Positions 12,946 to 26,100 of a DNA stretch of 64,000 bases are shown one piece after another. The stretch comes from Nymphalis io (Eukaryota; Arthropoda; Insecta; Lepidoptera; Nymphalidae), in the NCBI RefSeq assembly GCF_905147045.1, contig NC_065889.1:6949001-7013000 (forward strand). Direction: 5' to 3'. A program made the position numbers and the translations under genes. The notes beneath the pieces were generated by a model. That model ran no database searches. It was given only the letters and a program-made list of their open reading frames with translations, and was not told the DNA's origin. The stretch's first letter is position 1, and every line of letters starts with the position of its first letter.

Positions 12946-13545
12946 ATGTTTATTACTGTGAAATTTAGATCAACAAATCACTTAAGCAAATTTATGAAAC
13001 CACTGGAGATTCGAAGATCTCTACTAGACATGAAATTGCTTTATAAAGTATTTAATGAAAAAATCGATGACGATAAATTGTTGAGTAGATTTAATATTAA
13101 TGTTCCTAGAAGACATTCTCGCTACCCATGTCCGTTCTTTAAAATTGTCCGCACTCAAACCAAACTTGAACAGAGTGCTCCAATATCGCGAATATCGCGA
13201 GAATATAATTATTGTGTAAAAAACACAGTAACACTAGACATTGGTTGTGATGGGCTCTCATCGTTCATGAAAAAATGTGTTGTTTCTTTTAGTATAAACT
13301 GTTAATTTGTTTAAAAAATTAATTAGTTACTACCTTTTGTTTCGGTTTTTGATTTTGTTCTTTATTTAAATATTTTTATTTTCTGTTTTTATTTTATTTT
13401 TGATTCGTATATTTTGTAATTGTGTTTGTGAATGATGTGTTCTCCTGTAATTGGTCGTGCATAGTTAGTTTTAAGTTAATGTAAATAGTGATTTGAATGT
13501 GTGTTTTGTAAAACTGTTGGAGATCCAAATAAATAAATAAATTGC
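12946..13545 (+). mobile_element. 3' fragment of a non-LTR retrotransposon
   Basis: A 119-codon open frame (12946-13305) resembles the extreme C-terminal region of Jockey/CR1-type LINE polyproteins: an RRSLLDMKLLYKVFN block, then a VPRR segment, and a polar end with SRISREYN. It is followed by about 240 nt of AT-rich 3' UTR ending in AAATAAATAAATAAA at 13529-13543, as expected of a LINE 3' terminus. Endonuclease and reverse transcriptase are missing, so this is a 5'-truncated dead copy. Clade assignment is uncertain. Confidence 0.6.
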
Positions 13546-13685
13546 TCTTTGAAAATAATATAGGTACTCATAGACATATACGTCAACTATAAGAAAATGT
13601 ACATTTTAATATTTATATAACATATTCTATACATAAAAACCAAACAAAATAACAAAAAGAAAAATAAAACAATGATTAATTTTGC

Positions 13686-13765
13686 AAGAGCCGATGGCTT
13701 AGTGGACCGAGTACTTCAATTTGAGCGAAGGTCGCCAGTTTAACCGCGATGAAGAAAATGTCGAG
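13686..13765 (+). repeat. Possible decayed SINE tRNA-like head
   Basis: GCCGATGGCTTAGTGG resembles the A-box start of SINE family B, and a degraded B-box-like GCCAGTTTAACC follows at normal distance. No recognisable body follows. Confidence 0.3.
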
Positions 13766-14249
13766 AAACTGGCTTATGTTGGAAGAATTTTAAGACTAAT
13801 GTATTTTGAGTATTTGTCAATTTAAAGTGGTAAATTAAGATTTGTATTCTTCTTTTCAATAGGAAAAAAAAAATTTAACAATAGTGGAAAATTTATAGAT
13901 TGCAACTATTTTTAACAATATTCACTTTAATAAAATACTGCAATGATAATTGTTATATATTGGTATAAATTAATGTAGTGGAATATGTCATATCATCGAT
14001 CACCTAGACTAGATCATGATACATATAAAATACCTAAAGGTATTATTTACTATAACATTTTTCAAACAAACTATACTTAATTTTGTGTAGATATCGATGA
14101 TATGATATAACTTTATAGTTGTAGTAGAAAGTTATGTTTAAATATACATAAACATTTTTTAAAACTGTGTTTCGACCACAACTTCGTTACTTATAAATTC
14201 ATTATTGCGTATACAAAGAATAGGTAACTTTAACTATTTATCAATAAAT

Positions 14250-15122
14250 GAAACATTTTATATACCTTCCCTCTGTGACACTACGCTGATGATACAAAGC
14301 AAAATTGCCATGCTGGGAATTGACGTTCGGTGCAACCTCAATCCAGGGATTACATCGAGGTTGTTATCAAAACAGCCTCACGGAAACTCGGGGTTCTAAT
14401 CAAAGTCACGCCACAACTACTGCACATATTATACAAAACGCAGGTGCAATCTTGCGTTGAATATTGGTCGCACCTTTGGGATGGCTCCGCTAAGTACCTA
14501 CTGGAGGCCTTGGATCGGTTACAACGACATGCGATTCACATTGTTGGCGACGTAAACGTCGCAAACACCCTTGAGAGCCTTGCAATTGATTCGAGAGATA
14601 GCAGTGCTAAGCGCTTTCTGTCGAATGTATCACGGCGAATGCTCTGAGAGATTATTCTCCCTCCTTCCTGCTTCCCCTTTCCTTCACAAGTCTATGCGTG
14701 CTGGCTCTGTATGTCATCGCTTAACTGTGACATCAATTCCATCGCGCACGAAAATTTTGACAACTCTTTTCTTTGTCGCACCACTAAAAAATTGAATCCT
14801 TTACCACCACACGTCCTTTCCTCTTACAACCTGGGTTCCTTCAAACGATACGTGAAGAGGCATCTTGCGGACCGGCAAGGCGGGGGTGGTTAATGCAGAA
14901 CATTCTTCCCGACTGTACTGGCCGTCGTCGCGTTTGGACTTCACTACCGCTTAGCATCGGGTGGATTGAAATATACTAAATAATAAGCTAAGACTCTTAT
15001 AACAATTATATATCATACATTTCATCAGTTCCAAATATTGCCTAATTTTGTAATATTACAAGATTATTATTTATTAGGAATTGATAATTGTGATGTTAAT
15101 ATAAATAAATTATTTATTTATT
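14250..15122 (+). mobile_element. 5'-truncated LINE, same family as 51167-53229
   Basis: Overlapping open pieces at 14205-14399, 14330-14647, 14571-14795 and 14711-14893 reproduce, with frameshifts, the C-terminal half of the LINE protein at 51288-53024. Shared segments include QSKIAMLGIDVRC, LLEALDRLQRHAI and CHRLTVTSIPSRTK. The 3' UTR also matches (CTGTACTGGCCGTCGTCGCG), and the element ends near an ATTTATTTATTT run at about 15122. Catalytic reverse transcriptase motifs are absent. It is older than the copy at 51 kb, judging by its frameshifts. Confidence 0.85.
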
Positions 15123-15328
15123 TTTCAGCATTACTAAAAAAATAACGAATTAATAATTACAAAACTTATAAATATTGTCTGTTGTATAAAAAGTGTTTGT
15201 TTTTTTATTATATATTCTTAACAATCTTCGACCGAATGTATCAGTTCCTTGTGCCGGAATATATTTAAAAAAAGAACATTGCGTCATCGCCCGTCATAGA
15301 AGCAGAATATTGTTTTTGGCGCGAAGTT

Positions 15329-15592
15329 TTTTTTTTTTATAGAATAGAAAGGCAGACGAGCATACGGGCCACCTGATGGTAAGTGGTTACTAACGCCCAT
15401 AGACATTGGCATTGTAAGAAATGTTAACCATTGCTTACATCACCAATGCGCCACCAACTACTAACTAAGATGTTATGTCCCTTGTGCCTGTAATTACACT
15501 GGCTCACTCACCCTTCAAACCGAAACACAACAATACCAAGTACTGCTGTTTTGCGGTAGAATATCTAATGAAAGCTCTACCACCAATAAAGT
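15329..15592 (-). repeat. Short interspersed repeat family A, near-complete
   Basis: Reverse-strand copy of the repeat at 19012-19299. It starts next to a T-rich tail at 15328-15339 and includes CACCTGATGGTAAGTGGT, ACAGGCACAAGGGACATAAC (as complement) and TTCTACCGCAAAACAGCAGT (as complement). The end containing the GTACCACCC block is truncated here. Confidence 0.85.
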
Positions 15593-16129
15593 TTGGGTGC
15601 TTTGAACAAACAATTACCTAAATTGCCATTTTTAGTTGGTTTTGTTAGCATTTAAAGTAATTAATGATTGTTTTGTTTGTTATTTGTGTATTTTTTATAA
15701 AGTCAAATACTTATTTATGTATTCTTTTTAAAAAAAAGTCATTTTCACTTCTGGTTTGTAAGAATATATTATTTCATATTTTATTTTAAATTAAAAAGTA
15801 TTTTTTCAGAAAATATCGTAAGTTTTCTATAGTCTACGTTTCATAAAATATTTTTTTGTATAATCTATAGTAGGAATTGTAATAAAAATAGTAGATTGTG
15901 ATTTCATCTACTGGCATCCCTGCCGGGTGTGTGTGCGGCATATAAATTGTGTATCTGTAATTTACTGTAATTTTAATTGTAAACAATGTCTTTTATAAAC
16001 CATTCATACGTGAAATAATAAAATCCGGGCAGTTTTTATCCCAATGTTCTAATTTAAGGGTTCTTATTTACTTTTTGTATTGATGTAAGGTTCTCGTGCT
16101 TTGTCTTCGTGTGTGACAATATACTCAAA
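15593..16129 (+). other. Region immediately upstream of msn
   Basis: AT-rich DNA that probably contains the msn 5' UTR or the last part of a 5' intron. No TATA or initiator element could be assigned with confidence. TTCTAATTTAAG at about 16048-16060 could be an acceptor for a leader exon. Confidence 0.3.
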
Positions 16130-19100
16130 ATGGCGCATCAACTGGCACCGTCTGTAAATTGTTCATTGGACGACATTGACCTCAGTGCGCTTAAGGTAAA
16201 CTTTTGAACTTTAACACTTTTGGCCATCTCTATAAAAGTCTGTAAAAAGGCTAGTCTTCATTAAAAATATATATATCAGGGAGCAATGATCTCACAGGGC
16301 GTGAATCATAGTTAGGGTTCAATAAGGATTATAATTAGCTTTTATCTATACATTCCTTGTGAATGTTTGATTTCAGGACCCGGCTGGTATATTTGAACTT
16401 ATAGAAGTTGTGGGCAATGGCACCTATGGGCAAGTATATAAGGTATGTATGTTAATCTCAATAAATTGATTATTTACTAATATAATGACTACAATTCCCA
16501 GATTTATCTGACCTATAAATATAAATCAGTTAAATACATAAGTATCCTCGATAAATTGAACCTTAATGATGAAAATTATGTTACATTTATACTTTGAACT
16601 TTACAATTTAAGAGGAGCTATTAGTGTCAATGAACAGAATTAATTTTCATCTGCCAGCCTTCAATAAAACTGACATATCCTTAAATAACTATACACTGAC
16701 TGAAATATACCTACTAAGTAAATTAAAATATCATCTATGTTAATATTTAGAATTAGTTTTATTGTAATCTGGTATTACTGAAAGTTACAAATTACATAGT
16801 AGTTTTAAAATCATTAAGTATTAACTTAACAATAGTGTAATCAAGTACTGCTGATATCAGTTTAGATACTGATTATGATAATGAGTTGAAAAATTTCCTT
16901 TCACTTATTTCTTATAACAAATAAAAATTAAAATGTTACTACTTTAAAAATTCATTATACATACTTAGTATATTTATTTAGTATTATCATTATGTTTCTT
17001 TCAACTGGTATTGTAATTTTTATAGTGTATTTCATTTTATGCACAAATATTATAGGGTCGACACACAAAAACTGGACAGCTTGCTGCCATCAAAGTTATG
17101 GATGTCACACAGGATGAAGAGGAAGAGATAAAACTTGAGATCAATGTCCTCAAAAAGTATTCTAATCACCGCAACATTGCAACTTATTATGGTGCATTTA
17201 TTAAAAAGAGTCCTCCTGGAAAGGATGATCAACTTTGGCTGGTTATGGAGTATTGTGGTGCTGGTAAGTAGAAAATAAACTAAAAATAAAAAAATACCTA
17301 TTTTCAATTTTAGGGTATTAAAAAATGGATTTTTGATAAATTAATTTTAATGGACGCAATTATGTAAAGTAGTTTTATTTAGTAACCATAATCTCATCTA
17401 ATTGAGTCAATGATAATTATCATGCTCATTGAAACAGCTTGGAGTAATACAGAGGCAGTTCAGTTTTTATTGCTTTTAATTATATGATGTGGTTAACAAC
17501 CTCTAACTAAACTAATAAGAGATCTTTTTAACGCCTACTGGATACAATTAGTTACATCATGACTTATATTTTCTTTTAATGTTTGATAATAACTAAATAA
17601 AAACTTTACTATTTTTCCTTGAACAATTAGCAATATTTGACTTATTTGTTTAAATTAAAAAAATATATATTCTATATAAATAATTGATTTCATTTAAGGG
17701 TTGAATTTAGTTATTTTCCAAGTAAGATTTACGCATTTAGATATAAATCAGTTCAGAATTCTTCACTTATAACAAAATCTACTGACATTAGGTCTTGAGA
17801 TTTTTGCATAAAATGTGTATGTGACCAATTTAAACTTAATTATTTTTTAATTTACGTTCACTTTAATAAAAAAGGGTTTGTCATTTTAGGATCTGTGACA
17901 GACTTAGTCAAATCTACCAAGGGGCAGTCATTGAAAGAAGAATGGATTTCATATATTTGTAGAGAAATCCTAAGAGGTCTCAGCTATTTGCACTCCAATA
18001 AGGTGATACACCGTGATATAAAGGGACAGAATGTACTACTCACTGACAATGCTGAAGTCAAGCTTGGTAAGTAAAATTTATACCTTTTACGTTGAATTGA
18101 ACAATTACTAAACACTGATGTTGCTAAGTTAAAAAACAAAAGTATGAGTAAATAAAAACAAGTAACAAATACTTGGACACACTTTATTTCATTTATTGGA
18201 AAATATATAGCATAATATAATACAAAACATTTGATAAAAAAATAAGATTTACATAGCCAACTAAGTTTCCACTTTTACATTGAAACATGGAGTGAACTTA
18301 ATAAAAACAGTAACTTAAAAGGCAAAACGATAAAAATATTAATGACAAATAGAGCTTTTAAAGATTTCTACAAACTTAAATAGAATTTCATTAAAATTTT
18401 AGCTATAAAATTTATTATAGTTAACACATGCTAATTTCTTATATGGCTGTGATTAAAATTAACAGTGTAACAAACATTTTGTGTAACTTCACATAATACA
18501 AAGCTCTCTTGTGTATCACTTTATCTTTTATCGTCAAACTGAGTATTGCTGCTAATTTGTTTACATCATATATGAACATAATATATATAGGATTGAGCTC
18601 AGAACATTTAGTCACACAATAATATACCAGTTACTGTGTGACTACTTGATTATAGAATAGTAATTTAAAAATATATTAACTATACACATATCATATTTTA
18701 GTTTTATGTGGAATTGTAATATTGAACTAATTGAATGGTGATTTCTACCATCAATTTAATTGTTATATGTTGCCTGCTAACAGTTTAGAATTACATCAAA
18801 AATGTTAAATGTTGTTCTTTTACATTTTGCCATTAAAATTTATTATGGCATTTAATATGACAAAAGTATCATTAGAATTAATAATTATTTTGCATTTAAT
18901 CCATCAGCCATCAAACAACTCTTCTACTAGGGAATATATAGGTATTGTAATAATTTAAAATTCTGATTTGTTATGAAAATTGGTATATTATTTTTACGCA
19001 AATTCAAAAAAGGTGGAGAGCTTTGTGCAAACTCGCCTGGGTAGGTACCACCCACACATCAGATATTCTACCGCAAAACAGTAGTACTTGGTATTGTTGT

Positions 19101-20114
19101 GTTCCTGTTTGAAGGGTGAGTGAGCCAGTGTAATTACAGGCACAAGGGACATAACATCTTAGTTCCGAAGGTTGGTGGTGCATTGGTGATGTAAGCGATG
19201 GTTAACATTTCTTACAATGCCAATGTCTATGGGCGTTGGTGACCACTTACCATCAGGTAGCCCATATGCTCGTTCGCCTTTCTATTCTATAAAAAAAAGG
19301 TTCTTAACATGTTTATATATATATACATATATATAGGTATATTTATCTTTATATATGTTCAGATATTTCTTCTTGGTATGTACGAATTTTAGTTCTTTTT
19401 GCAATGAGTTCTCCATATAGCTCCAAGAAGAAATTGAAATGGGACCTCAATTTTATTGATACTGACTGGGAGTTGTAAAGTTTTTATTTTTAGCATTCAT
19501 GGATATTTTTGTATTAAGTTTATTTTTGTGTCTAATAAATAACCAATTTAATAAAAAAAAGTTTTTTTGTAGTTGACTTTGGGGTATCTGCACAACTCGA
19601 TAGGACGATTGGCAGGAGAAATACATTCATCGGTACTCCGTATTGGATGGCGCCGGAAGTGATCGCATGTGACGAGAACCCCGAGGCCACGTACGATAAT
19701 CGCTCTGACCTCTGGTCTCTCGGTATCACTGCACTTGAGATGGCTGAGAGTCAACCACCTCTATGCGATCTTCATCCTATGAGAGCTCTTTTCCTCATTC
19801 CACGGTGGTTATTTTTAATTTATTGCTTTACATTAATTTTATAATATTTGATTGATATAATTAGTAAAATTTAATATTTTCATATAATTGATAAGATATT
19901 TGCAAATACAGAAACTTGATAATATTTATATTTATAACATGTTATGTGAGATTGAATTGTGACAGTATAATTTTTTTTTTTTTAGAAACCCACCACCTCG
20001 CTTAAAGTCAAAGAAGTGGGCTAAAAAATTTCATAGTTTTATTGAGACTGTACTAGTAAAAGACTATCATCAGCGTCCTTACACTGAGCAACTTCTCAAG
20101 CATTCATTCATTAG
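16130..20114 (+). other. msn: msn exons 1-6: protein kinase domain
   Basis: The six exons encode residues 1-293. Visible kinase elements are the glycine loop GNGTYG (35-40), lysine 57 in AAIK, HRDIKGQN with catalytic Asp156, DFG with Asp174, and GTPYWMAPE in the activation segment. Every residue needed for catalysis is present. Introns lie at phases 0, 0, 1, 1, 2 and 2. The start ATG at 16130 opens MAHQLAPSVN followed by the conserved LDDIDLSALKDPAGIFELIE, as in insect misshapen proteins. Intron 4 (18067-19572) contains repeat family A. Confidence 0.95.
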
Positions 20115-23100
20115 GTGAGTATTAAAGCAAATAGGAAAAAAAAAACAATAAACATTGCTCTGAATAATGTGATATTTACTTATATATATTATATCTGCAT
20201 ATATTTATTATTCATTTTAATTTGTTGAAAAAGATAATATATTGTGAAGTTTTTTTTAATAAAACTTTCATTTTATGCTAAATTATTTATATTAGAAAGT
20301 TAAAATTATCTGAAAATAATAAAATGGGAAGTATGAACATGTTTTTAATGAAACTAATATAACATGATCCAGACAAGCACATGACTTGAGTATGAGGCTT
20401 AAAAATTAAATTTGTCTTTATTTTTTTTCCTTTATCTCATAAATTGGCTATGAAAGGAACATTGTAAGGAAACTTGGACTCTTTCCAAGAAAATCTCAGT
20501 CATTTATGGTTGCCGATATGCAATAGAGCGGGCGCGAATTTGACAAAGTATCAAAATCGATGGAGGATTTTTGATAATGGTAATATTTTTCACAGAGATC
20601 AACCGACAGAGAGACAGGTAAGGATACAACTGAAAGACCACATAGACAGATGCAAGAAGAGAAAGCAGGACAATTCCGTGCGGGAGGACTACAAGTACTC
20701 GGGCTCGGAGGGGGAGGAGGAGGACAACGCGGTGGCGGGCGAGCCCTCGTCCATCGTGCACAACGCCGCCGCGCACCAGGGCGGCGACACGCTGCGCAGG
20801 AACTTCCAGCAGATTCAGGAGGGACGGTCGGTGTCGCCGAGACCTGCATCATATGCGTTATCATTCATTTTCAATTAACTTACATTTAAAAAAAAAAGGA
20901 ACTAGGTTCACCTGTGGATAAGAAATGAGAACTCCATAATAAACGATAATTTCAGAGAAAATATTAAGGTTAGATGAATATATCTCTATACGAGCAGAAA
21001 CTATACGATCTATGTGACAACTCATTGTATAATTGTAAAATTTCCTTATAATATTTTACCATACATCCTTAACTTTGTGTATTTTTTAGAGCTGCTGCAG
21101 AAGCGCAGCAACCCCAACCGCCGCCTAAACGCAACAGCAAACGTGAAGAACGTGAAGAGATACCAGGTAGATGTCAAACTCTCAATATAAGACTATTTAT
21201 GCCATATTAACCCTGAAGTCACTTATATCATTTTGTGTTTTTTTTAACAATAGCTGATTCCAATGGCAGGACAAATAATATTGTTAAATAAATCTTGTAT
21301 ATATATATATGCATATTCCGTGCGATTGTGATAAATGCACAAACAATAGCTACGCTATATAATGTATATAATTCTAATGTATATAATGTATCTTTAATCT
21401 TAAAACGAAAATGATGGTGACTTTTATACATATCAATACAGAAAGTCTTACTACTTACAAGAGTAAAACTGAAAACATTTTCTTCTATCTCATTGTTTTC
21501 GATTTTTTTTTATTAAATGTATCTAATATATTTCAAAATAAATATTTTAAAATTATATGTGAAAATAAAAAAAGCATCATTCGTTACTGGATCATTTATT
21601 AATGAAACGAATGAATTAACACCATTTTACTCTCACTAGCTAAAATCAAGAGATCATGTTCAAAGTCACAGTTGTTTATTTACATTTTCTGCTTCGATTG
21701 GAGTAGACTTCATTGTGTTTTGTATTCTTAATGTTAATGCGACAAAATACAGTATACGTTTACTTTTGTTTTCTTACTCTACAATAGAACCTGGCCCGCC
21801 AGCACGGCCATCCATTCCACAAAGACTGATTGTTGTGCCAGACCCACAAGCACAACAGCCAAATAGATATAGGTAATTATGATAATAATGTTCATTATTA
21901 TATATATTTATTTTAGTTACGCGGTTCGAAAATAATCAACCGAATGTTTTATAATTTTCCGAAATATTTATTGGCATTATATTGGCAAACCAGTTATTAC
22001 AAATGAAGTTACCGTCCACAAGTGATAACAGTAGAATTACCTCTTGCGCGCAGGCCCCTGCCGCCGACGCCGAAGTCGTCGGGCTCGTCCAACAGCTCGG
22101 GCTCCAACAACGGCACCCCGCCCGCGGGCGGCCCGCAGCCCCCGCAGCGCGGCTCGCATCACATTTTCAAGCCCATGGTACGGACTCTCTCAGTACCCCA
22201 TTTATCCGATTTTTTTTATCTGTTATTCGTCTATTTCAGTATTTATGTAAAATGATTTTGAGTACTTTAGTTAGTAAATAAAATCTTCAATTGAAGAAGT
22301 CTTAAGTTAATGCTGCCTGCCAAATTATTCTTATCAACTAATATATTCATTGTTCTTTTATTAAAAAAAAAATCTTACTAAAAATCCCATTGTCAATCAT
22401 AATGCTTTTAGAAATTAAACAAAAATCTTCTTGAAAATGTATGTATAATTTGTTGGTATATAGATTTTATTTTTGCTTTTGCGGCATATTATTGAGTTTT
22501 TTAATGTTTTTATTTTTACCAAAGTTTTATTCTGTATAATTTAATTAGAAAATATCATTTGAGCAGTGTAATCAGAAGATGAAGGAAATATGGATTTTAA
22601 CATGAAATAAAATCATAAACCAAATATAATGCATGTTCTTTCGCCTTTTTATCATATTTGTGAAATTTTTATTTTATTAGCTTGTGTTTTTGTTTTCATG
22701 TCACGCTGTTTTTCTTTGCACATCCGATAAATTGACTGCAGCTTCCACCTCGAAGGCCAGAGGTAGGTTTATATTTGCCGCTTTGATTAAATTATAAAAT
22801 TTTAAATAAAACCGATAATGAGTTTTCTATGATGGATTTTCAGGATTTGGATAAGTTAGCAGCGCAGCTAAACGAGCTCGGTGTAGTTTCGGGCAGTGAA
22901 CCACCAAATCGACCTCCGCGGGCACCCACTAACGGCCAAGGTAAGTTTTATATAAAACTTAAACATCAAAACAATAACTATGCGTGAAAACATTAATATT
23001 GCTAATGAAGGCGCACGCAGAAGTATACTTATATGATCATATATTTTTCACATCTTCTGACATCCAATTGTAAGAAGCTATTAATAATATTTTCGATATT

Positions 23101-26100
23101 TTGTTTGATTATATGTAATAATCAAATCTGAATAAAATATGTAACAAAAACATTAAACAATTATTAAATGAAATATAAAATAAAAGCAATGAATGAAATG
23201 TCACGAAATGTATGCGTTGTGTGGCGGCAGGGCCGGCCGTGGAGCGCGCGGCGCCCGAGCCGCCCTTCGAGGAGTCGGACAGCGACAGCGAGGCGGAGGA
23301 CAGCGGCGGCCGCGTGCGCAACGACGGCACGCTGCTGGCCAGCGACCCGCCCAAGCCGCTGTGAGCACCTCGCCACTGTGTTTTCGGTTACACTTACGAT
23401 CACTCATAGGCTAAAACTTATCATTCGTCGTGTTATACGAACTAAAAGGCCATCGCGCCGATATGGAACGGAGGTATCGAAAGTTTCTTCGAAGTCAAGG
23501 AAGCGGTAGAAGTACAATTTTCATCGATGTCATTTTTTCGCTTTGAACGTCAATTTTTATTTATCTCCGACGTAAACATTATTTAATATTCATCGTAGAT
23601 CACGTAGCAAACGACTAATCACACATTTTCCTTCCTTTATTTTATGTTGCGCATTATTTTATTTTCGCCCTCCATCTGTCTCCCTTTGGTTCGCTCCCCT
23701 TTGTTTCGGTTGGCTCGTCAGTCCCGAGTTCTGCTACAGGCCGGGCCTGAGCGCGGTGTCGGAGGACGGCTGCGGCGGCTGCGCGCCCACGCGCCCGCTG
23801 CCGCCCACGCCCGACGACGACGACCCGCACGCCGACCGCACGCTCGTCAAGCGGGTGAGTCTCGTCTCGCCTCCTTCGCTCGAACATCCTGGTGTTTTGT
23901 GTTAACAATTTGCATACTAGATTAAGTCGGTCGAAAATGGAAATGTTTTTTTATGCTTGCATACATATATCGTTTACAGTCCTAGTTGCTTATTGTAATA
24001 CATACGTAAGTCGAGTGATGTACATGTACGAGTACAGTATGACAAAGCAACATTTTCGTTTTGGACCACGAGGATCAAACAGTAACGGTTTGTATATGAT
24101 CAATGTGTTATGTTAATTTTTGCAATATCTTATCGTTTTAGTTTGAATAATATATATGGCTTGGTCTCTTTTAATATTTGACCATGAATATTCTCACCTA
24201 ACGTGTGAGTGTTAGCCTTAGTGATGGTGGGGTCGTATATTTACTATATCTCACGCCAAAGTAAGATTGGTGAGCGATTACGAATACCATTAGAATTGTA
24301 TAATACATATCTTTGATCTCTTTATTCATGTGCACTTTTTATACTGAACATGTTCGGAAAACATCAGAGGGAGAATGAAAACGATAAAAGGCAATCGGAC
24401 ATCGATGAAGCCGTTCTGCTCAAGGATTGGGACTTTGCCAGATTTTTCCCTTCGAAAAATACTGACGCCAAAGAAGAAAAGAATGATCCGACAAAGGAGT
24501 CCGAACTTAAACGCGCGCAACTCCAACGTCAGTCTCGTATTGAAATGGAGGATGCGTGGGTTAAATACAAAGCTATTGCGACACCACCCTCCCGGCACAA
24601 ACAATTATTCCAAAAACCGGTCGATAAAACTACTCAGGAAAAGTTATCTGACATTCTTAAGTACAAGAAGGAGCAAGACGCAGAACTGAACACCCCAAAC
24701 AGGTTCTTCAGAGGATTCAGAAGAGAGAACTCTGACTTATTCCCGCTGTCCAGCACACGACACTCCGCTATTTATTATCCGAAACATGAAGCTCAAATTG
24801 GAGCCAGTAAACAACTAAGATCTAGCGGAATATTCAACCACTCGCGTAAACAATCCAACAAACCTCAGACATCAGGGGAACCGATTCTGACAGACTTTAT
24901 TAAAATGAACGACAGTTTGAAGAGGGCCCAAAGAAACCACTCAAAGATGTGCGATAATAAATCCCCAGAGAAGAAAGTTAACGCAAACAACCCCATAGAC
25001 GCTCTAAAGAGTGTCGCGGTTCTCATCAGACAGGAGAATGAAAGACATAGTACGAGTCGCCAGAGCAGCGTCAATAGCGACTCGCCGGCCACCAGTATCT
25101 GTTTCACGAGCAGCGCCTCGTTCGAGAAGGGCACGCTCGATCTCACCGCCGACGCGCTGCAGAGCGGCGACTCCAACGCCAACAGCGTTGTTAAACCGCG
25201 TCGAGAAAAGACGGAGTCTGATATTATATTCAGAAGGAATTCTCAATTAAACCGGCACACAGACATTATATCGAGTGGGCAGGAAGCGGTAATCGCACAG
25301 GATCAGGTAATTCACACTGCTCGGGATAGTTTGATTAATATATTTTTACTTACGTTTGGTATGAGGGTTCTAATCTATGATTATCTAACATAGTTGTATT
25401 GAACTAACCTGTCGATGCTGTATTGTATCATAAAGTCTCCTACGTGATTGTGTAGCTATCGGTGTGGACTGTGGTGGATCGAATGACTTGTGTGGGAATG
25501 GTTGAACTGAAAGCGTTTTAAATTAATATTTATACTAAATATATATATATGAATGTTTATAATGGTTTGTTCAAAAATATTATAGTATTTACCATTTATT
25601 TGCTCACACGTCTTACATTTTGGCGTGACAGATTATTTTAAGTATCTGTTATAGTAGTACAGCTTAATATGAAATGTAGGTACATTGACTGTAGTAAAAT
25701 ACTCAATGGTTAAATAGATAACTATTCGTATGTCGATAAATAGTAGTACTAGTTTCTTCAGACTAAACTAACTAACATTGGTATTTGTACTCACAAACTA
25801 ATAAATAATCTACATCTGTGCGCGAATACCGACTTCCTGCCAAGATACGCAAAGCGTCCTCAGTCGATGAATTAAGTAAATTGTGCCATACACAGTTCAA
25901 ATTTAACAATATCAGGAATGACCGCCTAACGACTTCTCACCGAAGCTGACAAGAATATTCAACGTCTGTTTTGTGAATGTGTTTTTTTTTTTTTTTTTTT
26001 GTTAAATGCATGTTTTTACCGCTGCCGTGTTTGTGTTTGTCACGCTATGCTGTTGCAACGTTAAAACAATAACTAGCATATACTCGGACACCGTGACACT

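Noticed and set aside
20496..20889. Arg/Pro- and Gly-rich ORFs opposite or shifted from msn exon 7
   Set aside because: They are shadows of the conserved msn frame (QVRIQLKDHIDRCKKRKQ), which fits the exon chain.
22022..23509. Overlapping Arg/Ala-rich ORFs near msn exons 10 and 13
   Set aside because: Other frames of GC-rich msn exons; only one frame joins neighbours in phase.
23644..23925. 93-codon and 84-codon ORFs around msn exon 14
   Set aside because: The phase-consistent frame of exon 14 (PEFCYRPGLSAVSED) explains the region.
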